From: JBEKOF01 sp049513975
Lineage (GTDB): Bacteria; Verrucomicrobiota; Verrucomicrobiia; Limisphaerales; Palsa-1400
Length of the DNA stretch: 35,545 nucleotides
Reading direction: 5' to 3'
NCBI GenBank assembly: GCA_049513975.1
Contig: JBEKVM010000046.1
Span: 1 to 35,545 of the forward strand
Part shown: positions 6,198 to 16,800 of the stretch, one piece after another
Layout: every line of letters starts with the position of its first letter
Numbering within the stretch: the first letter of the stretch is position 1
Program-made: the position numbers and the translations under genes
The notes under the pieces: model-generated
The model's input: the letters and a program-made list of their open reading frames with translations, nothing else
Databases searched by the model: none
What the model was told of the DNA's origin: nothing

Positions 6198-8246
6198 GTG
6201 AGAACTGATATTTGCGCAAAACATGGATTGGCCTGGAAAGGGGGGCTGATGGGGATGCTGCTCCTGACGGCGCAAACGGTTCCGGCACAAACGGTCTGGC
6301 TGGACGAATTGAACCTGGCCAATGCCTCGCAGGGCTGGGGCGAGCCGCACAAAAATCAGTCGGTGGAGGGCCATGCTTTGACCATCGCCGGAAAGACCTT
6401 CGCGCGGGGTTTTGGCACTCATGCGGAAAGCGTTCTCAGCGTCAATCTGGACGGCGCCGCCACGAAATTCTCGGCCCGCGTTGGCGTGGACGATGAGGTG
6501 AACCGGAATCCGGCGGCGAGCGTGGAATTCATCGTGATCGGCGACGGCAAGACGTTGTGGCAAAGCGGGGTGATGCACGCGGGCAACGCGGCCAAAGAAT
6601 GCGAGGTTGCGCTGACCGGGGTAAAATCACTGGTGCTGGAAGTGGAGAACGCCGGGGAGGGCATTGACTTCGATCACGCCGATTGGGCGGAGGCAAAATT
6701 TGAAACGGACGGGAGCAAGCGCCTGGCCGCCGTCGCCGGGTCCATGCTTCCGGCGGAGCCATACCTTCTCACGCCGGCCCCGCCCGCCGCCCCGCGCATC
6801 AACGGGGCCAGCGTCTTCGGCGTGCGGCCCGGCTCGCCGTTTTTATTCACCATTCCGGCCACGGGCCAGCGCCCCATGGAATTCGCCGCCCAAAATCTGC
6901 CGTCCGGTTTGAAACTGGACGCCAGGACGGGACAAATCACCGGGGCCTTGAAAAGCCCGGGTGAATTCCTGGTGACATTGCGGGCGAAGAATGGGCGCGG
7001 CGCCGCGGAGAAGAAACTCCGCATTGTCTGCGGCGGGCAGATCGCGCTGACCCCGCCGATGGGCTGGAACAGTTGGAATTGCTTTGCCGGGGAGGTGACG
7101 GAGGCGCGGGTCAAAGCGGCGGCGGAGGCCATGGTCAAGAGCGGGCTGATCAACCACGGCTGGAGCTACATCAACGTGGACGATTTCTGGCAAAATCATC
7201 GCGACTCGAAAGACCCAACGTTGCACGGCGAGTTTCGCGACGCCCAGGGCCAGATCGTGCCGAACCTGCGGTTTCCCGACATGAAAGGGCTGGCCGATTA
7301 CATTCACGGGCTGGGCTTGAAGGCCGGCTTATACTCCTCGCCCGGGCCGTGGACGTGCGGGGGCTGCGCGGCCAGTTGGCAGCACGAGGAACAGGACGCG
7401 CAGACGTACGCGCAGTGGGGTTTTGATTATTTGAAATATGACTGGTGTTCTTACGGCGACATCGCCTCGGCCGGCGGCGCCAACGGGAAGAGCGTGCCGC
7501 GCTGGAACGGAAGCTCCGCCGGTGACGCGGGGGCCATTTATCCTTACAAGGTCATGGGTGATTTTTTACGTCAACAGAACCGGGACATAGTTTTCAGCCT
7601 TTGCCAATACGGCATGGCCAGGGTGTGGGAATGGGGCGGCTCGGTGCAGGGCAGTTGCTGGCGCACGACCGGGGACATCGGGGAAAGCTGGGGCAGCATG
7701 AGCGGCATCGGTTTCAACCAGGACAAGGCCGCCCCTTATGCCAAGCCGGGAAATTGGAATGATCCGGATATGCTGATTGTCGGCCAGGTCGGCTGGGGCA
7801 ATCCGCATCCAACCCGCCTCAGACCGGATGAACAATACACCCACATCAGCCTCTGGTGCCTGCTCTCCGCGCCCCTGCTCATCGGCTGCGACATGGAGAA
7901 GCTGGATGACTTCACCCTGAGCCTGTTGAACAACGACGAAGTGCTGGCGCTGGATCAGGACGCCCTGGGCAAACAAGCCACCTGCGTTCTGACCAACGGC
8001 TTTGTCCGCGTTTATGAAAAGGATTTGGAAGACGGCGGACGTGCCCTGGGCTTTTTCAATGTGGGTTTGTTGCCGGTGAGCCTGGATTTCGACAAGCTGG
8101 CGCAACTGGGCTTGACGGGCCGGCAACACGTCCGCGACTTGTGGCGGCAGAAGGATTTGCCGGAGGCGGACCCCGCCAAAGGGACGTGGCCCATGACGAT
8201 TCCCGCGCACGGCGTTATGCTTTACAAGCTGACGGCGGCGCGGTAG
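6198..8246 (+). CDS. Secreted alpha-galactosidase-like glycoside hydrolase (GH27) with NPCBM and Ig-like domains
   Basis: A 682-aa exported enzyme expected to release terminal alpha-galactosyl (or related) residues. Domains in order: signal peptide (1-32, basic start then GLMGMLLLTAQTVPAQT); NPCBM carbohydrate-binding module (about 33-170, RGFGTHAESVL and DHADWAEA); putative Ig-like domain (about 195-275, LDARTGQITGAL); GH27 barrel from TPPMGWNSWNCF (about 282) to about 560; C-terminal beta domain. The nucleophile is likely D415 in YLKYDWC and the acid/base D524 in WNDPDML. The start is GTG at 6198; the ATG at 6249 would remove all basic residues before the hydrophobic segment, so the longer start is preferred. 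It is a single gene after the promoter at 5789, followed 210 bp later by the sigma factor. Confidence 0.9.
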   Translation: MRTDICAKHGLAWKGGLMGMLLLTAQTVPAQTVWLDELNLANASQGWGEPHKNQSVEGHALTIAGKTFARGFGTHAESVLSVNLDGAATKFSARVGVDDEVNRNPAASVEFIVIGDGKTLWQSGVMHAGNAAKECEVALTGVKSLVLEVENAGEGIDFDHADWAEAKFETDGSKRLAAVAGSMLPAEPYLLTPAPPAAPRINGASVFGVRPGSPFLFTIPATGQRPMEFAAQNLPSGLKLDARTGQITGALKSPGEFLVTLRAKNGRGAAEKKLRIVCGGQIALTPPMGWNSWNCFAGEVTEARVKAAAEAMVKSGLINHGWSYINVDDFWQNHRDSKDPTLHGEFRDAQGQIVPNLRFPDMKGLADYIHGLGLKAGLYSSPGPWTCGGCAASWQHEEQDAQTYAQWGFDYLKYDWCSYGDIASAGGANGKSVPRWNGSSAGDAGAIYPYKVMGDFLRQQNRDIVFSLCQYGMARVWEWGGSVQGSCWRTTGDIGESWGSMSGIGFNQDKAAPYAKPGNWNDPDMLIVGQVGWGNPHPTRLRPDEQYTHISLWCLLSAPLLIGCDMEKLDDFTLSLLNNDEVLALDQDALGKQATCVLTNGFVRVYEKDLEDGGRALGFFNVGLLPVSLDFDKLAQLGLTGRQHVRDLWRQKDLPEADPAKGTWPMTIPAHGVMLYKLTAAR

Positions 8247-8456
8247 CCGGGCCGCGCGGGAGAAAATTCTTCGAGTCGTTGGCAGTTCCGGTGAAGGGCG
8301 CGAGGCCCGGAACTTACCGCTTTACAAACCGGCTTTTACTTGATAGAATAACTCCTGATTTTCAGCGCAGTCGCAGGCCTGAGAACGATTCCGCCTTTGC
8401 AGCCATCAAACCGCTGATGGCGGCCCGGCCCGGCGACGCGATGCGATCCATTGGAT

Positions 8457-9017
8457 ATGAACGAGGTCACGCGCCTGCTCGGCGCCATTGAGCAAGGCGA
8501 CCCCAGGGCCGCCGGGGAATTATTGCCGCTGGTCTATGAGGAACTGCGCAGACTCGCGGCCCAAAAGATGGCCCACGAGGCCCCCGGCCAAACGCTGCAA
8601 CCCACCGCCCTGGTCCACGAGGCCTGGCTGCGGCTGGCCGGCCCGCACGATCAGCATTGGAACAGCCGGGGACATTTCTTCGCCGCCGCCGCCGAAGCCA
8701 TGCGCCGCATCCTCATTGATAACGCCCGGCGCAAGCACCGCCTCCGCCACGGCCAGGGGCTGGCCCGTGTGGACCTGGACCGGGTGGATGTGGCGATTCT
8801 CTCCGACGACGACACCCTCCTCCGTGTGGATGAGGCCTTGCAGAAGCTGGCGCAGGAGGACCGGGTCAAAGCCCAGTTGGTCACGCTTCGTTTTTTTATC
8901 GGCCTGAGCATCGCCGAGGCCGGCCAGGCCCTGGGCTTGTCCGAGTCCACCGCCAAGCGCTATTGGGCATACGCCCGGGCCTGGCTTTATGAGGAACTCA
9001 AGAGCGATTCCACCTAA
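8457..9017 (+). CDS. ECF-like RNA polymerase sigma factor, TIGR02999 family
   Basis: A 186-aa sigma70-family factor with region 2 (about 15-95) and region 4 (about 120-180, with the helix-turn-helix LSIAEAGQALGLSESTAKRYW). It follows the TIGR02999 pattern MNEVTRLLGAIEQGD, found beside Ser/Thr kinases in Verrucomicrobiota, Planctomycetota and Acidobacteriota. Region 2.2 reads LQPTALVHEAWLRL: the acidic residues that normally contact the core polymerase are replaced by Q-P-T. In ECF43 factors such as Vibrio EcfP, a threonine here is phosphorylated by a neighbouring kinase to activate the factor; T50 would be the equivalent. ATG at 8457 is chosen over TTG at 8451 because it gives the family's N-terminus. 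Two kinases follow from 9088. Confidence 0.92.
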   Translation: MNEVTRLLGAIEQGDPRAAGELLPLVYEELRRLAAQKMAHEAPGQTLQPTALVHEAWLRLAGPHDQHWNSRGHFFAAAAEAMRRILIDNARRKHRLRHGQGLARVDLDRVDVAILSDDDTLLRVDEALQKLAQEDRVKAQLVTLRFFIGLSIAEAGQALGLSESTAKRYWAYARAWLYEELKSDST

Positions 9018-9087
9018 GCCAAAAAGTATTTATCTCGACCTGAACCAATATGGCTAAAAAAAGCGCCACTACAGGTAGAACGAGATT

Positions 9088-12000
9088 ATGAAAGCAGAAT
9101 CCGCAAATCCAAACGCCGGCGAGGCGGAAACCATTTTCAACGCCGCGCTGGCCTTCAACGCGGCCGAGCGCGCGGCTTACCTGGCCGGCGCTTGCCGGGA
9201 CAACCTCGCCCTGCGCCAGCGGGTCGAAGCCTTGCTGCGCGCCCATGAAGCGCCGCCCGGGTTCCTGCCCGAGGAACCAGCCGTTGCGCCCAGACCGACG
9301 ATGGTCGTCACACCCATTGAGGAAGCTGCCGGAACTGTGATCGGCCGCTACAAATTGCTGCAACAGATCGGCGAGGGCGGCTGCGGAGTGGTCTATATGG
9401 CCGAACAGCAGGAGCCGGTGCGGCGGCGGGTGGCGCTCAAGGTCATCAAGCTGGGCATGGACACCAAACAGGTCATCGCGCGGTTTGAGGCCGAGCGCCA
9501 GGCGCTGGCCCTGATGGACCATCCGAACATCGCCAAGGTCTTTGACGCGGGCGCGACTGAAACTGGCCGGCCTTACTTCGTGATGGAATTAGTCAAAGGG
9601 ATTCCCATCACCCGCTATTGCGACGAAAACAACCTGAGCACGGTGAGGCGGCTGGGCCTGTTCGTGCAAGTCTGCCAGGCCATTCAGCATGCCCACCAGA
9701 AGGGAATCATTCATCGGGACATCAAGCCTTCCAACATTCTGGTGGCCGACCACGACGGGGTGCCGGTGCCCAAGATCATTGATTTTGGCATCGCCAAGGC
9801 GACGACCGATCAGGCGCTGACGGACAAGACTTTGTTCACGGCCTTCGAGCAGTTCATCGGCACGCCGGCCTACATGAGTCCCGAGCAAGCCAGGTTGAGC
9901 GGGCTGGACATTGATACGCGCAGCGACATCTACTCGCTGGGGGTGCTGCTGTATGAATTGTTGACAGGCAAGACTCCGTTTGAAGCAGGCCGTTTGCACG
10001 AAGCGGGGTTGGATGAAATTCGCCGCATCATCCGGGAAGAGGAGCCGCCGCGGCCATCCACCAGGCTGCACACGCTGGACGCGGCGGAGCAGACGACGGT
10101 GGCCAAACACCGCCAGTCCGAGCCGCCGAAACTGGCGCATCTGATCAGCGGGGACCTGGACTGGATCGTGATGAAGGCGCTGGAGAAGGACCGGGGGCGG
10201 CGCTACGAAACGGCCAACGGGCTGGCGATGGACATTCAAAGGCATCTGCACAATGAGCCGGTGGTGGCGCGCCCTCCCAGCAACCTTTACCGCTTTCAGA
10301 AAATGGCGCGCCGGAACAAGCTGGCGTTTGCGGCGGCCGCCGCCGTGGCCGTGTCGTTGATTCTGGGTTTGGCGATTTCCTCGTTCCTCTTTATCCGGGA
10401 GAAGGAGGCCCGTGCCAACGAAGCCACGATGCGCGGACAAGCCGAAAAAGCCAGGCAGCAGGCCCAGGCCGAAGCCGTCCGGGCGGAAGCGGCCTCGCTC
10501 GACGCGAAGTCGTCGGAACTGAAAGCGAAGGAGAAGGAAAGTGAAGCGAAGACGACCTTGTCCGCCTCGGAATTCATGCAGGGATCCCGGCTGCTGGCCG
10601 AAGGGTACCCCAGCGATGCCCTGGCATATCTGGAGCGGAGTTTGTCCGATAATCCCGCCAACGAGGCCGCTTCAACCCGGCTGGCGACCATATTAGCATC
10701 TCATTCCTGGATGGTTCCCACCCTGTTGTTGAAACACGGCCTGCTCTATTCGGCGCAACTCGACGCGGATGGGAAGCGGACCGTCACGCCCTCATGGGAA
10801 AAAATGGGGCGGGTGTGGAATACGCAGAGCGGCCTGCCCCTCATCTATTCGGCGCAATTCAGCCCGGATGGCAAGCGGCTCGTCACGGCCTCGGGGGACA
10901 TGACGGCGCAAGTGTGGGATGCGCAGACCGGCCAGCCGCTGACCGGGTCTTTGAAACACAGTGGTCCGGTGGCCTGGGCGCAATTCAGTCCGGATGGCCG
11001 GCGCATTGTGACGGCCTCGGGGGACAATACCGCGCGAGTGTGGGACGCGCAGACGGGCCAGCCGCTGACGGAGCCTTTGCAACACAGCAATTGGGTAAAT
11101 ACAGCGCAATTCAGCCCGGATGGCCGGCGCATCGTCACGGCCTCCGGGGACAAGACGGCGCGAGTGTGGGACGCGCAGACCGGCCAGCAACTGAACGGGC
11201 CGCTGCAACACGACAATGCCGTGACTTCGGCGCAATTCAGTCCGGATGGCCGGCGCATCGTCACGGCGTGCTTCAACAATACTGCGTGGGTATGGGACGC
11301 GCAGAGCGGCCGGCCGCTGACCGGGCCTTTGCAACATTACAATGCCGTGACCTCGGCACAATTCAGCCCGGATGGGAACCGGATCGTCACGGCCTCGCGT
11401 GACGCGACGGCGCGGGTGTGGGATGCGCAGAGCGGCAAGCCGTTGGCCGGGCCTTTGCGACATGGCGCCATGGTGAATTCAGCGCAATTCAGCCCGGATG
11501 GCCAGCGCGTCGTCACGGCCTCGGAGGACAAGACCGCGCGAGTGTGGGACGCGCAGACCGGCCAGCAACTGAACGGGCCCCTGCAACACGACAATACCGT
11601 GACCGCAGCGCAATTCAGTCCGGATGGCAAGCGAATCGTCACGGCGTCGCACGACGGGACGGCGCGGGTCTGGGATGCGCAGAGCGGCAAGCCACTGACC
11701 GAGCCTTTGCAACATGGCAGCGAGGTAACTTCGGCCCAATTCAGTCCGGATGGGAAGCGGATTGTGACGCTGTCACTTGACGGGATCGCGCGGCTGTGGG
11801 ATGCCCGGAACGGCCGGACGCCGCTGACGGAGTCCTTGAAGCACCGCGCCTCCGCCAATTCAGCGCAATTCAGTCCGGACGGCAGGCGGATCGTGACGGC
11901 CTCGGCGGACCAGACCGCCCGGGTGTGGGATGCGCAGAGCGGCCAGCCGATGACCGGGCCTTTGAAACACAGCGGTCCGGTGATTGCAGCGGAATTCAGT

Positions 12001-13746
12001 CCGGATGGCAAACGAATCGTGACGGCGTCGGGGGACGGTACGGCGCGGGTCTGGGACGCGCAGACCGGCCAGCCGCTGACCGGACCTTTGCAACACGCCA
12101 GTGGCGTGAATGCAGCACACTTCAGTCCGGATGGCAAGCGGATCGTCACGGCGTCGCACGACGGGACGGCGCGGCTGTGGGATGGGCAGAGCGGCCAGCC
12201 GCTGACCGGGCCTCTGCAACACATTTTCCCTGTGGTTTCAGCGCAATTCAGTCCGGATGGCAAATGGATCGTCACAGGGTCGGCTGACGCGAATGCGCGG
12301 GTGTGGGATGCGCAGAGCGGCCAGCCGCTGACCGAGCTTCTGCAACACGGCAGCACCGTCAATTCAGCGCAATTCAGTCCGGATGGAAAGCGCATCCTCA
12401 CGGCGTCGCACGACGGGACGGCGCGGGTGTTGGATGCACAGAGCGGCCAGCCCGTGGCCGCGCTGCTGAGACACAACTCCCCGGTGACTTCGGCGCAATT
12501 CAGTCCTGACGGGGAGCGAATCATCACGGCGTGGGGAAGCACGGCCCGGGTCTGGAATGCGCGGAGCGGCCAGCCTCTGACCGGCCCAATGCGACACGGA
12601 GGCGACATCGCTTCAGCGCAATTCAGTCCGGACGGGAAGTGGATTGCCACCGCGTCGGCGGATGGGACGGCGCGGATTTGGGACTCTCAGACCGGCCAGC
12701 CGCTGGCGGAGCCTTTGGTCCACGGGCGTGCCGTGAATGAAGAGCACATCAATGCGGACGGCACCAAGATGCTGGTTACGGAAATGCGCTGGGGCGTGAA
12801 TTCAGCGCAATTCAGTCCGGATGGGAAGCGGGTCGTCACCGCGGCGGTGGATGGGACCGCGCGGGTCTGGGACGTTGCGCCATCGCCCGAAAACCACCCT
12901 GACTGGCTGCCGCAACTGGCGGAGGCGATTTCCGGCCAGGCGCTCAATCAACAGGGCCTGCTGGTGCCAACCCGGCTAAACCGCGCTGATGTCATCAACC
13001 AGATACGGCAGGAATTGAACCAGGCGCCGGACCAGGACGGCTGGGTGGTTTGGGGACGCTGGTTTCTGGCCGATCCGACCGCGCGCACGGTTTCGCCGTT
13101 TTCCAGGAAAACGGTTCCGGAGTACATTGATGATCGAATGCAGGAGAAAACGGCGGAGTCGTTGGAGGAGGCCGAACGGATGGCGGGGGACAATGAGGAA
13201 TTGTTGGGGAGGGTCGCGGAGGCCCGCAGGATAGCAACGGAAGAGGCTTTGCAGAAGGAAGCCGCCCAGTTGGCCGGGGAAAAGGAAATGGCTGTCCGTC
13301 TCGCTGATGTTGTGAATCTCGTTGATGTGGTGAATCCAGGGGAGGAACAGTCCGAGACGAACCATGGCTTTATTGGCGAGAATGTGGAAGCCGGCTTTGC
13401 TCAAAGCGGCTTTGCTCCGGGCCGCTCCCATCGAGGCAGCATGCAAGGAGGCTGGTTTTGCTATAAGGTCAAGGTGCTGCCGGATAAAGCGGCGCTGGTG
13501 GTTTGCACTTACCGGGACGTGACCAGCGCGCCAGAGAAATTCGACATCCTGGTCAACGGCCAAAGGATCGCGACCGAATCCTTCACCACCCTCGATAACA
13601 GGCCCGCCGGGTTCTTTTACAGGGAATATCGCATTCCGGAAGATATGACGCAGGGCCTGGGGCACGTAACCTTGAAATTCCGGGCGCGTCCAGGGCAGTT
13701 CACCGGCCAGTTATTAGACATCCACATCCTCAAGGCCGCAGAATAA
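9088..13746 (+). CDS. Receptor-like Ser/Thr protein kinase with 17-unit WD40 region and DUF6805-like C-terminus
   Basis: 1,552 aa. An N-terminal helical segment (1-60) precedes a complete Hanks-type kinase domain (about 88-390): glycine loop IGEGGCGVVY, K118 in VALKVI, HRDIKPSN with catalytic D211, DFG at 232-234, GTPAYMSPE at 258-266. A transmembrane helix lies at about 412-436, then a charged coiled coil (437-485) and a TPR-like pair of helices (489-530). Residues about 550-1265 hold 17 WD40-type units of about 42 aa, mostly SAQFSPDG...TARVWDAQ, the first degenerate. After a conserved linker (WLPQLAEAISGQALNQQG), residues about 1412-1552 form a beta domain resembling DUF6805 of GH127 enzymes (GGWFCYKVKV, FDILVNGQRIAT). 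Topology implies a cytoplasmic kinase and external propeller. It is 70 bp after the sigma factor, with only a weak GAG ribosome site. Confidence 0.93.
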   Translation: MKAESANPNAGEAETIFNAALAFNAAERAAYLAGACRDNLALRQRVEALLRAHEAPPGFLPEEPAVAPRPTMVVTPIEEAAGTVIGRYKLLQQIGEGGCGVVYMAEQQEPVRRRVALKVIKLGMDTKQVIARFEAERQALALMDHPNIAKVFDAGATETGRPYFVMELVKGIPITRYCDENNLSTVRRLGLFVQVCQAIQHAHQKGIIHRDIKPSNILVADHDGVPVPKIIDFGIAKATTDQALTDKTLFTAFEQFIGTPAYMSPEQARLSGLDIDTRSDIYSLGVLLYELLTGKTPFEAGRLHEAGLDEIRRIIREEEPPRPSTRLHTLDAAEQTTVAKHRQSEPPKLAHLISGDLDWIVMKALEKDRGRRYETANGLAMDIQRHLHNEPVVARPPSNLYRFQKMARRNKLAFAAAAAVAVSLILGLAISSFLFIREKEARANEATMRGQAEKARQQAQAEAVRAEAASLDAKSSELKAKEKESEAKTTLSASEFMQGSRLLAEGYPSDALAYLERSLSDNPANEAASTRLATILASHSWMVPTLLLKHGLLYSAQLDADGKRTVTPSWEKMGRVWNTQSGLPLIYSAQFSPDGKRLVTASGDMTAQVWDAQTGQPLTGSLKHSGPVAWAQFSPDGRRIVTASGDNTARVWDAQTGQPLTEPLQHSNWVNTAQFSPDGRRIVTASGDKTARVWDAQTGQQLNGPLQHDNAVTSAQFSPDGRRIVTACFNNTAWVWDAQSGRPLTGPLQHYNAVTSAQFSPDGNRIVTASRDATARVWDAQSGKPLAGPLRHGAMVNSAQFSPDGQRVVTASEDKTARVWDAQTGQQLNGPLQHDNTVTAAQFSPDGKRIVTASHDGTARVWDAQSGKPLTEPLQHGSEVTSAQFSPDGKRIVTLSLDGIARLWDARNGRTPLTESLKHRASANSAQFSPDGRRIVTASADQTARVWDAQSGQPMTGPLKHSGPVIAAEFSPDGKRIVTASGDGTARVWDAQTGQPLTGPLQHASGVNAAHFSPDGKRIVTASHDGTARLWDGQSGQPLTGPLQHIFPVVSAQFSPDGKWIVTGSADANARVWDAQSGQPLTELLQHGSTVNSAQFSPDGKRILTASHDGTARVLDAQSGQPVAALLRHNSPVTSAQFSPDGERIITAWGSTARVWNARSGQPLTGPMRHGGDIASAQFSPDGKWIATASADGTARIWDSQTGQPLAEPLVHGRAVNEEHINADGTKMLVTEMRWGVNSAQFSPDGKRVVTAAVDGTARVWDVAPSPENHPDWLPQLAEAISGQALNQQGLLVPTRLNRADVINQIRQELNQAPDQDGWVVWGRWFLADPTARTVSPFSRKTVPEYIDDRMQEKTAESLEEAERMAGDNEELLGRVAEARRIATEEALQKEAAQLAGEKEMAVRLADVVNLVDVVNPGEEQSETNHGFIGENVEAGFAQSGFAPGRSHRGSMQGGWFCYKVKVLPDKAALVVCTYRDVTSAPEKFDILVNGQRIATESFTTLDNRPAGFFYREYRIPEDMTQGLGHVTLKFRARPGQFTGQLLDIHILKAAE
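10849..12888 (+). repeat. Tandem coding repeats of about 129 bp (WD40 units)
   Basis: About 16 consecutive units inside the first kinase gene share long stretches of identical DNA, for example variants of GCGCAATTCAGTCCGGATGG in almost every unit. Identity at the DNA level, not only in protein, points to recent expansion or ongoing gene conversion between blades. Copy number is likely to vary between strains and to be collapsed by short-read assembly. Confidence 0.85.
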
Positions 13747-13816
13747 CGCGCCGCCGCATTATTGTTACCTGAACCAATTTGACTCAAAAAAACGCCACTA
13801 CTGGTAGAACGAGAGT

Positions 13817-16800
13817 ATGAAAGACGAATCCGCAAATCCAAACGCCGGCGAGGCGGAGACGATTTTCAACGCCGCCCTGGCCTTCAGCGCCGCCGAGCGC
13901 GCGGCTTACCTGGCCGGGGCTTGCCGGGACAACCTCGCCCTGCGCCAGCGGGTCGAAGCCTTGCTGCGCGCCCATGAAGCGCCGCCCGGGTTCCTGCCCG
14001 AAGAATCACCACCGGCCCGCCCCACCGTCAACGTTGACGGCGCGGACAGCGCGCCCGACGACGCGGTCGGCATGATGGTGGGCCGCTACAAGTTGCTGGA
14101 GAAAGTCGGGGAAGGCGGCTGCGGCGTGGTTTATGTCGCCGAGCAGGCCGCGCCGGTCCGCCGCCGCGTCGCGCTCAAGGTCATCAAGCTGGGCATGGAC
14201 ACCAAGGCGGTCGTCGCGCGCTTCGAGGCGGAACGGCAGGCGCTGGCGATGATGGATCATCCCAACATCGCCAAGGTGTTCGATGCCGGCACGACCGAAA
14301 CAGGGCGTCCTTTCTTTGTCATGGAACTGGTGCGGGGCATCAAGATCACCGAATACTGCGATCAGGCCAACCTGAGCACGAAGGAGCGGCTCGATCTTTT
14401 CATCAAGATCTGCCAGGCCATCCAGCACGCCCACCAGAAGGGCATCATCCACCGCGACATCAAGCCCTCCAATATCATGGTCACGCTGCACGACGGCGTG
14501 CCGGTGCCCAAGGTGATTGACTTCGGCATCGCCAAGGCCACGGAGGGCCGGCTGACCGACGCGACCGTTTACACCCAGTTGCACCAATTCATCGGCACCC
14601 CGGCCTACATGAGTCCCGAACAGGCGGAAATGAGCGGGCTGGACATTGATACGCGCAGCGACATCTACAGCCTTGGGGTGCTGCTCTACGAACTGCTGGC
14701 CGGCAGCACGCCTTTCGACGCGAAGGAATTGATGGCCTCCGGCCTTGATGCGATGCGCAAGACCATCCGCGAGAAGGAGCCGGTCCGCCCCAGCACACGC
14801 CTGGCCACGCTCAAGGGCGAAGAGTTGACGACCGCGGCCAGACGCCGCTCCTCCGATGCGCCCAAGCTGATTCATTTGCTCAAGGGCGATCTGGACTGGA
14901 TTGTGATGAAATGCCTGGAGAAGGATCGCACCCATCGCTACGAGACGGCCAACGGTCTGGCGATGGATCTCAAGCGCCACCTGGACAACGAACCGGTTGT
15001 CGCCCGCCCGCCAAGCAACCTCTACCGCTTTCAGAAGCTGGTGCGCCGCAACAAACTGGCGGTCGGGGCGGTCGCCGCGGTGGCCGTTTCATTGATTCTG
15101 GGTTTGGGGATTTCCTCGTTCCTCTTTATCCGCGAGAAAGCAGCCCGCGCCAGCGAGGCCACGATGTTTGTTCGCGAGAAGGATGCCCGCCGCCAAGCCG
15201 AAGACGCCAAAAAGCAGGCCCAGGCCGACGCCGCCCGGGCGGAAGCGGCGTCCCTCGAATTGAAGACGACCTTGTCTGCCTCCGAATTCGTCCAGGGTTC
15301 CCGCCTGCTCTCCGAAGGATACGGCAGCGATGGCCTGGCTTATCTGGCGCGGAGTTTATCCGATAATCCGACCAACGAGGCGGCTTCAACCAGACTGGCA
15401 AGCTTGTTGGCCTCTCATTACTGGGTGGCTTCCGCGGGGTCGTTGCAACCGCCCAATGCCCCGCCTTCCGGTCCGGATGGAAAGCAGCCCGCCACGGCGT
15501 CGGCGGATGGCCCTGTGCGGGAGTGGGATGCGCAGAGCGGCCAGCCTCTGACTGAGACTTTGAAACTCGGCGGGTCTTTCACTTCGGCGCAATTCAGCCC
15601 CGATGGGAAGCGGATCGTCACCGTGTCGGGGGATGGCGCGCATAACACCGCGCAGTTGTGGGACGCGCAGACCGGCCAGCCGCTGACCGGGCCTTTGCGG
15701 GACGGCAACAAACTGAATTCAGCGCAATTCAGTCCGGATGGGAAGCAGATCGTCACGGCTTCGGCGGACAAGACCGCGCGGGTCTGGGATGCGCAGAGCG
15801 GCCAGCCGCTGACGGAGCCGCTCGAACACGACGGGGCGGTGATGTCAGCGCAATTCAGCCCGGACGGGAAGCGGATCGTCACGGTTTGCTCCAGCAACAC
15901 CGCGCGGGTGTGGGATGCTCAGAGCGGACGCTTGACCCAGTCTCTTAAACACGACAGCAAAGTCAATTCAGCCCAATTCAGTCCGGATGGCAAGCGGATC
16001 GTTACGGTGTCGGACCTTGCCGTGCGGGTGTGGGATGCGCAAAGCGGCCAGCCCCTGACCGAGCCTTTGCTACCCGGGGGCCAGGCGACTTCAGCGCAAT
16101 TCAGCCCGGATGGGAAGCAAATCCTCACAGTATCCGGCGAGCACAGGATCTTCGCGGCGCGGCGCTGGGATGCGCAGAGCGGCCGGCCGCTGACCGAGCC
16201 GTTCCTCTATGGCACTAACGTCACTTCAGCGCAATTCAGTCCGGATGGGAAGCGGATTTTTACGGCGTCCTTTATGACCGAATCCTCTGCGGGGAACTTC
16301 GGCGGGTCCGCGCGCGTCTGGGATGCGCAGACTGGCAAGCTGCTGGCCTCCCCTGTGCATAGCGACTTCGGATTTTTCGGAATGCAATTCAGCCGCGATG
16401 GCAAGCGCATCCTGACTTCGGCGATTGACTTTGCCCGGTTGATGGGGGCGGCGGCGGAGACCGCGGCGGGGGGAACCGCCCCCAATCGTTTTTCGATACG
16501 CTTCTTAACCCAGGTGTGGGATGCGCAAAGCGGCCAGCCGTTGACCGACCCTTTGCGACAGGAAGGCAACGATTCGCTTTATTCTGTTTCATCCCAAGCC
16601 ATGCCCATCTCAGCCCTATTCAGTCCGGATGGCAGGCGCATCCTCACCTGGTCCTATGACGGGATCGCCCGCATCTGGGACGTGGCGCCTCCCGCCGAAA
16701 ACCACCCCGCTTGGTTGCCGCAACTGGCCGAAGTCATTTCCGGTCAGGCGCTGAACAGGCAGGGCGTGTTGGAACCGACCCCGCTCAACCGCGTTGAGAT

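Noticed and set aside
11337..12650. Minus-strand frame of 437 codons with a repeated PSGLNCAE pattern
   Set aside because: Its repeats are the reverse reading of the WD40 units, so it is a shadow and not a cysteine-rich repeat protein.
10849..12888. Regularly spaced direct repeats resembling an array
   Set aside because: Unit length of 129 bp, in frame with WD40 units and without unique spacers; not CRISPR. The same holds for the 117-bp RCC1 repeats at 29590-31145.
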